NCBI GenBank assembly: GCA_964385195.1
Contig: CAYLOC010000064.1
Span: 1 to 14,234 of the forward strand
Source of the DNA: CAYLOC01 sp964385195
Lineage (GTDB): Bacteria > Actinomycetota > Actinomycetes > Propionibacteriales > Nocardioidaceae
Length of the DNA stretch: 14,234 nucleotides
Direction: 5' to 3'
This document shows, piece by piece, positions 6,219-13,452 of this stretch. The translations under genes and the position numbers were made by a program. How positions within the stretch are numbered: the first letter of the stretch is position 1; each line of letters begins with the position of its first letter. The notes beneath the pieces were generated by a model that was not told the origin of the DNA, searched no databases, and was given only the letters and a program-made list of their open reading frames with translations.

Positions 6219-8719
6219 TCACTGCGCGGTCACGATGCGCACCTCTCCGGAGTCGACCACGACCGCGACACTGCCGTCGCGGTCGGTCCGGAAGACTTGC
6301 GCCGGAAGGGCCTGCAGCAACGCCAGCGTGTGCGCGGCCGGATGCCCGTAGTCGTTGTCAGCCCCGACCGAGACCAGCGCAAATCGTGCCTGGGTCGCCG
6401 CGATGAAGTCGGGGTCCTGGTCCGCTGACCCGTGGTGCGCCACCTTGAGCACGTCCGCGCGCAGGTCGACCCCCGACGCCACGATGTCGCGCTGCTCCTC
6501 GTGCTGCGCATCGCCCGCGAGAAGGAGGATGGCACCCCTGGTCTGCACCCGCAGCACCACGCTGGCGTTGTTCGGGTCCGCGGCGTCGTCACCGGTGTCC
6601 GCGACGCGGCGGGGCCCCAGCACGGTCCACCGGAGCGTCCCCAGCCGGCCGGACTCCCCCGCCACGGCGGCGGTGACGGGTACGCCGGCCTCCGCGGCCA
6701 GTTTCTGCACCTCGCGCGCTCCGTAGTCCGGTTGGTCCAATGGGGAGACCTCGATCCGGTCGACGTCATAACGCTGCAGCACCGCGGACAGCCCGCCGAT
6801 ATGGTCGGCATGGAAGTGCGTCAGCACGACCAGCGGAACGTGGTCGACGTCGAGGGCATCCAGGCACCGGCCCATCGGTTCCGGCTCCATCCCGGTGTCC
6901 ACCACGACCGCGGTCCCCCCTCCGGCGTTCAAGACGAGCCCGTCGCCCTGGCCGACGTCGCAGGCGACCATGACCCAGTCGCGTGGTGGCCACCGGCCCG
7001 GGTTGACCGGATGCACCACCGCGACGGCGAGCGCCCCCGCGGCCAGCGACGCGACAACGGGCCGCCGCAGCACCGGGCGCATCACGAGCACGACGGCCAG
7101 GCACATCACCGCCAGGACCGCGATCCCGAACGGGCCCGCGGGCCAGGTGAGGCTGGCCCCGGCCAGACTGGCAGCGTGCCGGGCCACCCAGACGATCCAC
7201 CAGGCGGGTCCGCCGGCCACCCAACCGAGCAGGTGACCCAGTGTCGCGCTCACCACCGCGACGAGTCCCGCCACCAGTCCTACGACGGTGGCGGGGCCGA
7301 CGGCAGGAGCGACCGCCAGGTTCGCCGCCACCGCCACCAGGCTGACCCGTCCGGACAGTGCGGCGATCACCGGCGTACACATCAGCTGTGCCGCCAGCGG
7401 GACCGCCACCGCCTCCGCGAGCCAGCGCGGCATCCACCGCGCCAGGGAGTCCCGCCACCCCGGGGTCAGCAGCAGGATCCCCGCGGTGGCCAGCGTGGAC
7501 AGGATGAAGCCCGGGCTACGGGCAAGCGACGGCTGCACCAGGACCAGCACGATCACCGCCAGGCACAGGGCCCGGAACCCCTTGCGCGGACCGCCGGCGG
7601 ACAGACCGGCGAGTCCGACGACGCCCATCGCGGCCGCTCGCAGGACACTGGGTTGCGGCCGTGCGAGCAGGACGAAGAACACCACCCCCACCAGTCCGAC
7701 CACGAGCAGCCCGTACCCGCGGATGCGGCACCAGCGTGCGACGAACAGCACGAATCCCAGCATCAGCGTGAGGTTGGTGCCGGAGACCGCCACCAGATGT
7801 GTGAGTCCGGCGATGCGGAAGTCCGCTGCCAGGTCATCGGGCATCCGCGACGTGTCACCGTCGACGAGCCCGGGGACCAGCGCCCCCTCCGCCCGCGGCA
7901 GCGGCCGGGTGGCCTCCAACAGGCCCTCACGCACCACCGCCACGCCCTGCCAGACCGGCCCGGCCCGGCGTACCACCACCGGGTCGCCGTGGGTGACGAC
8001 CACCGCAGCGAGACGGTGGCCGCGGGCAGCGTGCAGCCGACCCAGCAGCCGCACCCGGTCACCCAGGTGCACCGCAGACCAGGAGGTGTCGCCGATGAGC
8101 AGCACCGGCGTGCGCACGTCGGTGCGTACCCCTCGGTGGGTCACGTGCTCGACGGTGAGCGCGACCACGATGTATGGCTCGTAGCGGCCGGTACGGCGAT
8201 ACGGGTCGCCCGCCACCCGGGCAGTGAGGTGGACGTAGGCGCGTTGCGTCGCCAGTTCCGGGATCGGCCCGGCACCCACAGCAGCCGCGCGGAGCCCCGT
8301 GGTCGCCAACGCCCCCGCCCCGACGACCAGGCCGGCAACCACGACCAGCAAGAGGCTGTGCCGGGTCCGGTGCCGGGTNNNNNNNNNNNNNNNNNNNNNN
8401 NNNNNNNNNNNNNNNNNNNNNNNNNNNNNNNNNNNNNNNNNNNNNNNNNNNNNNNNNNNNNNNNNNNNNNNNNNNNNNCGACCAGGCCGGCAACCACGAC
8501 CAGCAAGAGGCTGTGCCGGGTCCGGTGCCGGGTTCTGTGCTGGATCCGGTGCCGCCGCCACCGGATCCCACGGGCCAGCAGGAGGAGCACGCCCCCGACG
8601 AGCAGCACTGCTGCTGCGAGCACGGAACGTCTCGGACCCCACCCGGCGGCGAGTGCGGCGGTCAGCCAGGTGGTGGCCGCGGCCGGTGCCAGCCGCAGGT
8701 CCAACCGCTGCCGGCTCAT
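6219..8719 (-). CDS. comEC: ComEC DNA-uptake channel, split by an assembly gap
   Basis: ComEC/Rec2 forms the inner-membrane channel that carries single-stranded DNA into the cytoplasm. Collapsing the gap duplication (100 N plus one 55-bp copy, 155 bp) gives one open frame of 782 codons (781 aa). Residue numbers below use that model. After hydrophobic segments near 33-48 and 70-90 comes a soluble DUF4131-like region (about 105-225). The Competence core has HLVAVSGTNLTLMLG at 256-270, RPQPSVLRAAAMGV at 302-315 and many membrane helices to about 515. The C-terminus is a metallo-beta-lactamase-like domain with DVGQGDGLVL (536-545), VVDTG (554-558), THFHADHIGG (582-591), LLAGDAQHEE (681-690) and HHGS (710-713). 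The start ATG at 8719 overlaps the comEA stop (ATGA), so translation is coupled. As scaffolded, the gap makes the 5' part appear to be in a different frame; that is an artefact. Confidence 0.93.
8324..8378. repeat. 55-bp contig-end duplicate, left copy
   Basis: This stretch abuts the N run and is identical base for base to 8479-8533 on the other side. Both copies encode the same ComEC segment (TRHRTRHSLLLVVVAGLV on the minus strand). They are best explained as the overlapping ends of two contigs, not a genomic duplication. Confidence 0.92.
8379..8478. other. Assembly gap of exactly 100 N inside comEC
   Basis: A run of 100 N, the default filler length of many scaffolders, joins two contigs within comEC. 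Because identical 55-bp sequences flank it, the true gap size is probably negative (an overlap). The N block does not represent unknown sequence of that length. Confidence 0.97.
8479..8533. repeat. 55-bp contig-end duplicate, right copy
   Basis: This is the second copy of 8324-8378. Moving leftward from 8719 the comEC frame passes through this copy as HRTRHSLLLVVVAGLV and meets the N run. The same residues resume in the other copy, in the frame of the rest of comEC. The 55-base length equals a common de Bruijn graph k-mer size. Confidence 0.92.
8542..8568. repeat. 10-bp inverted repeat in the comEC 5' coding region
   Basis: GGATCCGGTG (8542-8551) and CACCGGATCC (8559-8568) form a perfect 10-bp stem with a seven-base GC loop, ten bases from the contig end. 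Next to it, short 12-bp imperfect direct repeats encode HRTRHRTRH. GC-rich hairpin plus repeats could have lowered read coverage and broken the assembly here. Any regulatory role within the coding sequence is unknown. Confidence 0.6.
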
Positions 8720-9657
8720 ACACGGGCATGCGGTGCGATCTCGGCCAGCGTCTTGTCCCCGATGCCGGAGATCTCCAGCAGGTCATCGACCTCACGGAAC
8801 GCACCGTTCGCCACGCGCCACGCCACGATCTTCTGCGCGGTCACCGGGCCGACACCGGGCAGGGTCTCCAGCTGCGAAGCCGTGGCCGTGTTGAGGTTGA
8901 CCACCGCGTCCCGGTCCTGCGGCCCTGCTCTGGCAGCGCCCGTCGCTACCGGTGCCGCGGGCACGGTAGGGATGTCGATGCCCACGACGATCTGCTCACC
9001 GTCGACCAGGGGCCGGGCGAGGTTCAGCGCAGTGAGGTCCACCCCCTTCCGGGCGCCTCCCGCTGCCCGTAACGCATCGACAACGCGTGACCCCTCCGGC
9101 AGGGCGACGATGCCGGGCTGGCGGACCTTGCCTGCGACATCCACCACGAGGCGCGGGGCGGGTGTGCTGCGCGCCTGGAGCGTGGCCGGGGCCCGCGTGT
9201 GCTGGGGGATCGCCGACGTGCGAGCAGCGGCCGCCACGAGTCCGTCCACGGGCGCAGCAGCGGTGGCGTCGGACTCTGCGGTGGTGGTCGGGGGAACGCT
9301 GCGGTGGACGACGGGAGCCCCTGCGGACTCGGGGGAGGAGCGGAGGCTCCACCACCCCACGATGACCACGACAACAGCCACCAGCACCGCTGCCACCGCC
9401 ACCTGGTGCGGACCCAGCGTCCAGCGCCCCCACCCGGCCCGGGACACCGGTGCGGCGTGCCGCCCGGGGCGGGCCCGGTGTGGCGGGGGGTACGGCGACT
9501 TCTCGGCATCCTCGACGTCGTCGGTCGCGTTGGATGTCTCCTCGACGTCCGCGTCGGCCGAGCCGGGCACGGAGGCGAGTTGCTCGGCCAGGGCGGCGAG
9601 GCGTCGCTGGGCGACTGCGACGGTGTCACCGTGGGATGCGGAGCGCCGAGGAAACAT
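8716..9657 (-). CDS. comEA: ComEA-like DNA receptor, SLBB plus helix-hairpin-helix
   Basis: A 313-residue membrane-anchored DNA-binding protein that should capture double-stranded DNA outside the membrane and deliver it to ComEC. Residues 1-80 are a hydrophilic cytoplasmic region with an acidic stretch (VEETSNATDDVEDAE) and then a basic, Pro/Arg-rich stretch. A membrane helix covers about 84-103, followed by a low-complexity Ala/Pro/Thr linker to about 165. An SLBB domain lies at about 169-228 (VVDVAGKVRQPGIVALPEG). The C-terminal tandem helix-hairpin-helix domain includes NLNTATASQLETLPGVGP (254-271) and ISGIGDKTLAEI (296-307). The domain order is that of Gram-positive ComEA with a long cytoplasmic extension. 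ATG at 9657 has TAGCGT six bases upstream and no Shine-Dalgarno. The stop overlaps the comEC start. Confidence 0.95.
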   Translation of the reverse strand: MFPRRSASHGDTVAVAQRRLAALAEQLASVPGSADADVEETSNATDDVEDAEKSPYPPPHRARPGRHAAPVSRAGWGRWTLGPHQVAVAAVLVAVVVVIVGWWSLRSSPESAGAPVVHRSVPPTTTAESDATAAAPVDGLVAAAARTSAIPQHTRAPATLQARSTPAPRLVVDVAGKVRQPGIVALPEGSRVVDALRAAGGARKGVDLTALNLARPLVDGEQIVVGIDIPTVPAAPVATGAARAGPQDRDAVVNLNTATASQLETLPGVGPVTAQKIVAWRVANGAFREVDDLLEISGIGDKTLAEIAPHARV

Positions 9658-9669
9658 GCGGCGACGCTA
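9658..9669 (-). promoter_or_regulatory. Probable leaderless promoter of comEA-comEC
   Basis: On the minus strand TAGCGT (9664-9669) is followed by CGCCGC and the comEA ATG, so transcription would start at the initiation codon. The layout and sequence nearly match the degV promoter (TAGTGT-CGCGGC-ATG). No clear -35 is seen. Confidence 0.5.
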
Positions 9670-9711
9670 GACGGGAGCCCGTGCCGGCACCAGCCCTCAT
9701 CCGCGCCTTGT

Positions 9712-9732
9712 GGACAGCCTCCGTCGCTGTCC
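9712..9732 (-). terminator. Weak hairpin between degV and comEA
   Basis: GGACAGC (9712-9718) and GCTGTCC (9726-9732) form a 7-bp stem with a seven-base loop, 47 bp after the degV stop. There is no T run. It could end degV transcription or be incidental. Otherwise the 121-bp gap 9658-9778 holds only the comEA promoter. Confidence 0.35.
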
Positions 9733-9778
9733 GGGCCTGTGGAGAATGTGCTGCCTGCGCACCCGGATCCCGGCGCTG

Positions 9779-10663
9779 TTACCGCGGTGCCGCGCCCAAC
9801 GGCTCCCCCTGGCGCGGAGCGACGACCACTGCCACCATGCCCGGCCCGACGTGCGCGCCGAGGGCGGCCCCGACCTGGTTGACGATCAGTGTCCCCACCT
9901 GCGGCATCCGCTCCCGGAGGTCCTCGGCCAGGGTCTGTGCCCGTTCCGCCGCCGCAAGGTGGGAGACCGCGATATCCACCGGGGTCGCCTCCGTCGTATC
10001 TGCGGCGGTGTCGACCGCCAACTCCGTCAGGCGGGCGAGTGCGCGTGAGGCGGTCCGGACCCGGTCCAGCGGCACGACGCGGCCGCCGTCGACCTGGAGC
10101 AGGGGCTTCACCGCCAGCGCCGAGCCGAGCAGTGCCGCAGCGGCACTGAGCCGGCCCCCGCGTCGCAGGTACTCCAACGTGTCGACGTAGAACAGCGCCC
10201 GTGCGGCCACCGCTCGCGCCCCGGCCGCTGCCGCCGCTCCGGCGCCGTCCTCTCCGTTCTGCACGGCCGTCACCGCGGACTCCACAGCGAAACCGGTCGC
10301 CATCCCCAGCTGGCGGCTGTCCACGACATGCACCGGGAGCGACGACTCTCCGGCCGCGACCTGCGCCGCCTCGACGGTGCCGGAGACCTCGCCCGACAAC
10401 AGCACCGCCACGACCTCGTCCGCCCCGTGGGCCGCGGCATCGTCGTACGCATGCAGGAACGCTGCCGGCGGTGGGCGGCTGGTCGAGACCTCCTCCCCGT
10501 CCCGCAACGCATCGGCCACCTGCTCGGAGGTGGTGTCGGACCCCTCCTGGTAGGTGCGGGAGCCGATCACGACCTGCAGCGGCACCACCCGCACCCCGAG
10601 ACGCTCGGCCATGGCCGCGTCAACGGAGGAGGAGTCGGAGACCACGGCGACCCGGCGGGACAT
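9779..10663 (-). CDS. DegV family fatty-acid-binding protein
   Basis: A 294-residue DegV protein, the family that includes FakB, which presents a bound fatty acid to the kinase FakA in phospholipid synthesis. Visible motifs are VVSDSSS at residues 7-13, TSRPPPAAF at 61-69 (with the conserved Ser62 that contacts the lipid carboxylate in relatives), LSGEVSGT at 89-96, VDSRQLGMATG at 114-124, the signature DTLEYLRRGGRLS at 161-173, VKPLL at 185-189 and GAALGAHVGPG at 265-275. Length fits the family (about 280-290). No FakA-like kinase is in this window, so partner and ligand are unknown. The ATG at 10663 has TAGTGT six bases upstream and no Shine-Dalgarno. degV stands between leuS and comEA on the same strand, each with its own promoter-like element. 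Confidence 0.93.
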   Translation of the reverse strand: MSRRVAVVSDSSSVDAAMAERLGVRVVPLQVVIGSRTYQEGSDTTSEQVADALRDGEEVSTSRPPPAAFLHAYDDAAAHGADEVVAVLLSGEVSGTVEAAQVAAGESSLPVHVVDSRQLGMATGFAVESAVTAVQNGEDGAGAAAAAGARAVAARALFYVDTLEYLRRGGRLSAAAALLGSALAVKPLLQVDGGRVVPLDRVRTASRALARLTELAVDTAADTTEATPVDIAVSHLAAAERAQTLAEDLRERMPQVGTLIVNQVGAALGAHVGPGMVAVVVAPRQGEPLGAAPR

Positions 10664-10675
10664 GCCGCGACACTA
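10664..10675 (-). promoter_or_regulatory. Probable leaderless promoter of degV
   Basis: On the minus strand TAGTGT (10670-10675) is followed by CGCGGC and ATG. It lies just after the long leuS terminator hairpin, which fits a new transcription unit starting here. No -35 match is evident. Confidence 0.5.
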
Positions 10676-10683
10676 CCGCCCGC

Positions 10684-10729
10684 CAACGTCCTGCACCGCG
10701 CGCGCGAGGGCGCGCGCGGTGCAGGACGT
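10684..10729. terminator. Perfect 21-bp stem hairpin downstream of leuS
   Basis: Positions 10684-10704 are the exact reverse complement of 10709-10729, with a four-base loop (AGGG on the plus strand). The hairpin begins 13 bp after the leuS stop. There is no T run. It is much longer and more perfect than a typical intrinsic terminator, and its inner part is alternating CG. I read it as the leuS terminator that insulates degV; it could also be a copy of a dispersed palindromic repeat. Confidence 0.75.
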
Positions 10730-10742
10730 TGCGAGGGGGCGC

Positions 10743-13262
10743 TCAGCCGAGGACGACGTTGACGACCCGCGGCGGTTTGACGATGACCTTCCGCACCGGC
10801 GCCGAGCCGATCGCGCGTTGCACGTTGGGCTCCGCCAGCGCCCTCCGTTCCAGCTCTGCGGCCCCGATCTCGGGGTTGATGTCCAGCCGGGCGCGGACCT
10901 TGCCCTGCACCTGGACGATGCACGTCACCGAGTCCTGCACCAGCAGCGCCGGTTCGACCGCGGGCCATCCGGCTTTCGCGACGCTCGGCTGGTGCCCCAG
11001 CCGCTCCCACATCTCCTCGGCGGTGTACGGCGCTACCAGGCTCAGCAGGATCGCGACCGTCTCGGTGGCCTCCCGGACCGCCGGGTCGGCCGGGCCGCAC
11101 CCGGAGTCCACGGCCTTCCGGGTGGCGTTGACCAGCTCCATGACGCGTGCGACCAGGACGTTGAACCGGTGTCCCTCCACCAGCCGACCCGCGTCGTGGA
11201 CGGTGCGGTGGGTGACCTTCCGCAGCTCGGTGTCACCGGTGGTCGGGTCGGCACCCACCGGGGCCGTCACGTCACCGGCCAGGCGCCACGCACGCTGCAG
11301 GAACCGCCACGCGCCCCCGGGCGACACGTCCGCCCAGTCGATGTCGTCTTCCGGGGGCCCCGCGAACACCAGGGTCAGCCGCACCGCGTCGACGCCGAAC
11401 GCGTCGATCTGCTCTCCGAGGTCGACCCCGTTACCCAGGGACTTGCTCATCCCCTTGCCCTCGTTGATCACCTCGCCCTGGTTGATCAACGCGCTGAACG
11501 GCTCGACGAAGTCCAGGTAGCCCAGGTCGTGCAGCGCCTTGGTGACGAACCGCGAGTACAGCAGGTGCAAGATCGCGTGCTCGACCCCGCCGACGTACTG
11601 GTCGACGGGCAGCCACCGACGCACCGCCTCGACGTCGAAGGGCTGGGTGTCATCGTTCGGCGTGGGGTAGCGCAGGTAGTACCAGGAGGAGTCGACGAAC
11701 GTGTCCATCGTGTCGGTGTCCCGCTGCGCCTCTCCCCCGCACGTCGGGCAGGGTACGCCGACCCAGTCGGTGGCACCGGCCAGCGGCGACACGCCTTTCG
11801 GGGCCAGGTCCTCGCCCTTCAGGTCCGGCAGCAGGACGGGGAGCTGGTCCGCGGGCACGGGCACCTCTCCGCACGAGGGACAGTGCACGATCGGGATCGG
11901 CGCACCCCAGTACCGCTGCCGCGACACCAGCCAGTCCCGCAGCCGGAAGTTGACGGTACGGCGCCCCAGGCCGTTGCTGTCGAGGTAGTCGATCATCGTG
12001 TGCTTGGCGTCCTCGACACCCATCCCGTCCAGGTTGATGCCGGGTGCCGCGGAGTTGATGGCGGGGCCGTCTCCGGTGAAGGCGCGGCCGTCGAAGTCCT
12101 CCGGCGGCTGCACGGTCCGCACGATCGGCAGGTCGAAGGCCTCCGCGAAGTCCCAGTCGCGCTGGTCCTGGCCGGGCACCGCCATGATGGCGCCGGTGCC
12201 GTAGTCGGCCAGCACGTAGTCCGCGGCGTAGACCGGCATCCGTGCCCCGGTGACCGGGTTCAGCGCGTGTACGCCGAGGAAGACGCCGGTCTTCTCCCGG
12301 CCCTCGGTCAGCCGCTCGATCTCGGTGGTACGCCGCACCTGCTCGACGTACCGGTCGAACTCCGAACGTTGCGCCGGAGTGCACAGCGCCTCCGCCAGCG
12401 AGGAGTCCGCGGCCACCACGAAGAACGTCGCTCCGAACAACGTGTCCGGTCGGGTGGTGAAGACCGTTACCGTGTCCGGTCGCTCCGTGTCCCCGGTGTC
12501 TCCGGCCGCACTCTCGATGGCGAAGTCGATGTGCGCGCCCTCGGAGCGGCCGATCCAGTTCCGCTGCATGTTCAGGACCCGGTCGGGCCACTTTCCCTCC
12601 AGCGGGGCCATGTCGTCCAGCAGCCGCTGTGCATAGTCGGTGACCTTGAAGTACCACTGGTTCAGGGTCCGCTTGGTGACCTCCGCGCCGCAGCGCTCGC
12701 AGTGACCAGCGATGACCTGCTCGTTGGCCAGCACGGTCTGGTCCTGGGGGCACCAGTTCACTGGAGCGCCCTTGCGGTAGGCCAGACCGGCCTCGTAGAG
12801 CCTCAGGAACAGCCACTGGGTCCACTTGTAGTACTCCGGGTCGGAGGTGTGCAGCCGGGTCGACCAGTCGAAGGAGATCGCGTACCGCCGGAACGACTCC
12901 GCCTGGGTCTCGATGTTGCGGTACGTCCACACCGCGGGGTTCTCGTTGCGCTGGATCGCGGCGTTCTCGGCGGGGAGTCCGAAGGAGTCCCAGCCCATCG
13001 GGTGCAACACGTCGTAGCCGCGCTGGAACCAGTACCGGGCAATGACGTCGGCCAGCGCCCACGCCTCGGCGTGGCCCATGTGGAGGTCACCGGAGGGGTA
13101 GGGGTACATGTCGAGCAGGTAGCGTCGTTCGGCGCTGTCGTCGTCGCGAGCCACGAACGGGGTCAGGTCGTCCCAGACCTTCAGCCACTTCTCCTGTAGC
13201 CGTGCGGGATCGTACTGCTCGGCGCCGTGCTGCTGCTCGGCGTCCTCGGTGTGCTGCCTCAT
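10743..13262 (-). CDS. leuS: Leucyl-tRNA synthetase
   Basis: An 839-residue class I synthetase that charges tRNA-Leu with leucine in the cytosol. In order: the HIGH box as PYPSGDLHMGHA (residues 54-65), WDSFGLPAENAA (91-102), a zinc-type Cys pair near 171-191, the CP1 editing domain with TVFTTRPDTLFGATFFVVA (266-284) and GTGAIMAVPGQDQRDWDFA (355-373), RDWLVSRQRYWG (442-453), two CxxC pairs (461-464 and 505-508), the KMSKS loop as KGMSKSLGN (603-611) and the anticodon-binding helices after about 680. The ATG at 13262 follows GAGGGAG (13274-13280) by 11 bases. The frame is open upstream to 13571, but that would cross the attenuator terminator and lacks homology. Expression is probably controlled by the leucine leader described separately. 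Confidence 0.97.
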   Translation of the reverse strand: MRQHTEDAEQQHGAEQYDPARLQEKWLKVWDDLTPFVARDDDSAERRYLLDMYPYPSGDLHMGHAEAWALADVIARYWFQRGYDVLHPMGWDSFGLPAENAAIQRNENPAVWTYRNIETQAESFRRYAISFDWSTRLHTSDPEYYKWTQWLFLRLYEAGLAYRKGAPVNWCPQDQTVLANEQVIAGHCERCGAEVTKRTLNQWYFKVTDYAQRLLDDMAPLEGKWPDRVLNMQRNWIGRSEGAHIDFAIESAAGDTGDTERPDTVTVFTTRPDTLFGATFFVVAADSSLAEALCTPAQRSEFDRYVEQVRRTTEIERLTEGREKTGVFLGVHALNPVTGARMPVYAADYVLADYGTGAIMAVPGQDQRDWDFAEAFDLPIVRTVQPPEDFDGRAFTGDGPAINSAAPGINLDGMGVEDAKHTMIDYLDSNGLGRRTVNFRLRDWLVSRQRYWGAPIPIVHCPSCGEVPVPADQLPVLLPDLKGEDLAPKGVSPLAGATDWVGVPCPTCGGEAQRDTDTMDTFVDSSWYYLRYPTPNDDTQPFDVEAVRRWLPVDQYVGGVEHAILHLLYSRFVTKALHDLGYLDFVEPFSALINQGEVINEGKGMSKSLGNGVDLGEQIDAFGVDAVRLTLVFAGPPEDDIDWADVSPGGAWRFLQRAWRLAGDVTAPVGADPTTGDTELRKVTHRTVHDAGRLVEGHRFNVLVARVMELVNATRKAVDSGCGPADPAVREATETVAILLSLVAPYTAEEMWERLGHQPSVAKAGWPAVEPALLVQDSVTCIVQVQGKVRARLDINPEIGAAELERRALAEPNVQRAIGSAPVRKVIVKPPRVVNVVLG

Positions 13263-13325
13263 CTCCTCGCGCTCTCCCTCGTCGGAATCCCCTCCCTGTC
13301 CACTCCATGAACTGTCCCGCACATG

Positions 13326-13351
13326 AAAAAGCCCCTCAGACCAGGAGGGGC
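13326..13351 (-). terminator. Attenuator terminator in the leuS leader
   Basis: On the minus strand GCCCCTC (13345-13351) pairs with GAGGGGC (13331-13337) around a seven-base loop and is followed by TTTTT (13326-13330). It is the only hairpin followed by a T run that I found in the window, and it lies between the leader peptide and leuS, where it would cut transcription before the gene. Confidence 0.88.
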
Positions 13352-13382
13352 AGCCGCGCGGTCTCGTCGCACCGTCGCGGCT
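13338..13382 (-). promoter_or_regulatory. leuS leader anti-antiterminator hairpin and competing pairing
   Basis: On the minus strand AGCCGCG (13376-13382) pairs with CGCGGCT (13352-13358). The stem continues, after one bulged A, as CGGT with ACCG around an eight-base loop. This 11-bp hairpin overlaps the leader-peptide stop codon and directly abuts the terminator stem. A competing pairing AGACCG (13359-13364) with TGGTCT (13338-13343) uses the far arm of the first hairpin and the terminator loop. A ribosome stalled on the Leu codons would cover the first arm and favour the competing pairing, letting transcription into leuS. The two hairpins are clear; the six-pair antiterminator is short and less sure. 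Confidence 0.7.
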
Positions 13383-13407
13383 AGGGAAGGAGCAGGGTCT
13401 TCTCCAT
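13381..13407 (-). CDS. leuS leader peptide (MEKTLLLP)
   Basis: An eight-codon open frame, ATG GAG AAG ACC CTG CTC CTT CCC TAG, whose product has three leucines in a row. It sits 118 bp before leuS on the same strand, with the attenuator hairpins starting within its stop codon. Such a run of codons is how a ribosome senses charged tRNA-Leu in classical attenuation. The three Leu codons are three different synonymous codons, so more than one tRNA-Leu would be sensed. TAGACT lies seven bases before the ATG, so the mRNA probably starts at or beside the start codon and the peptide would be translated without a leader. Confidence 0.85.
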   Translation of the reverse strand: MEKTLLLP

Positions 13408-13414
13408 GGCGCTG

Positions 13415-13420
13415 AGTCTA
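13415..13420 (-). promoter_or_regulatory. Probable -10 element of the leuS leader promoter
   Basis: TAGACT on the minus strand fits TANNNT and precedes the leader-peptide ATG by seven bases. It lies 32 bp after the trkA stop. I find no -35 match at 17-18 bp spacing. Confidence 0.55.
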
Positions 13421-13452
13421 TCCCACGGGGCCACCACCGGGCCGGGGATGGT

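Noticed and set aside
6207..6221. TGACC/GGTCA palindrome over the transporter and comEC stops as a terminator
   Set aside because: Only five pairs with a three-base loop, and formed largely by the TGA and TCA stop triplets themselves.
6219..8719. comEC as a frameshifted pseudogene
   Set aside because: The apparent frame change is caused by the 100 N plus the duplicated 55 bp; the collapsed frame is intact with all motifs present.
6219..8804. comEC with an 861-residue product starting at 8804
   Set aside because: The part right of the gap is read in the wrong frame because of the scaffold artefact. The true N-terminus starts at 8719, overlapping the comEA stop.
6432..8894. Long plus-strand open frame antisense to comEC running through the N block
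   Set aside because: It includes the filler bases and has low-complexity composition; comEC motifs on the minus strand explain the region.
10554..13199. Long plus-strand open frame antisense to leuS
   Set aside because: Same GC-bias effect; the product is compositionally skewed, and leuS on the other strand is unmistakable.
13263..13450. T-box riboswitch before leuS
   Set aside because: The leader is too short, and I see no specifier loop or T-box consensus. The Leu-codon peptide with terminator fits attenuation instead.
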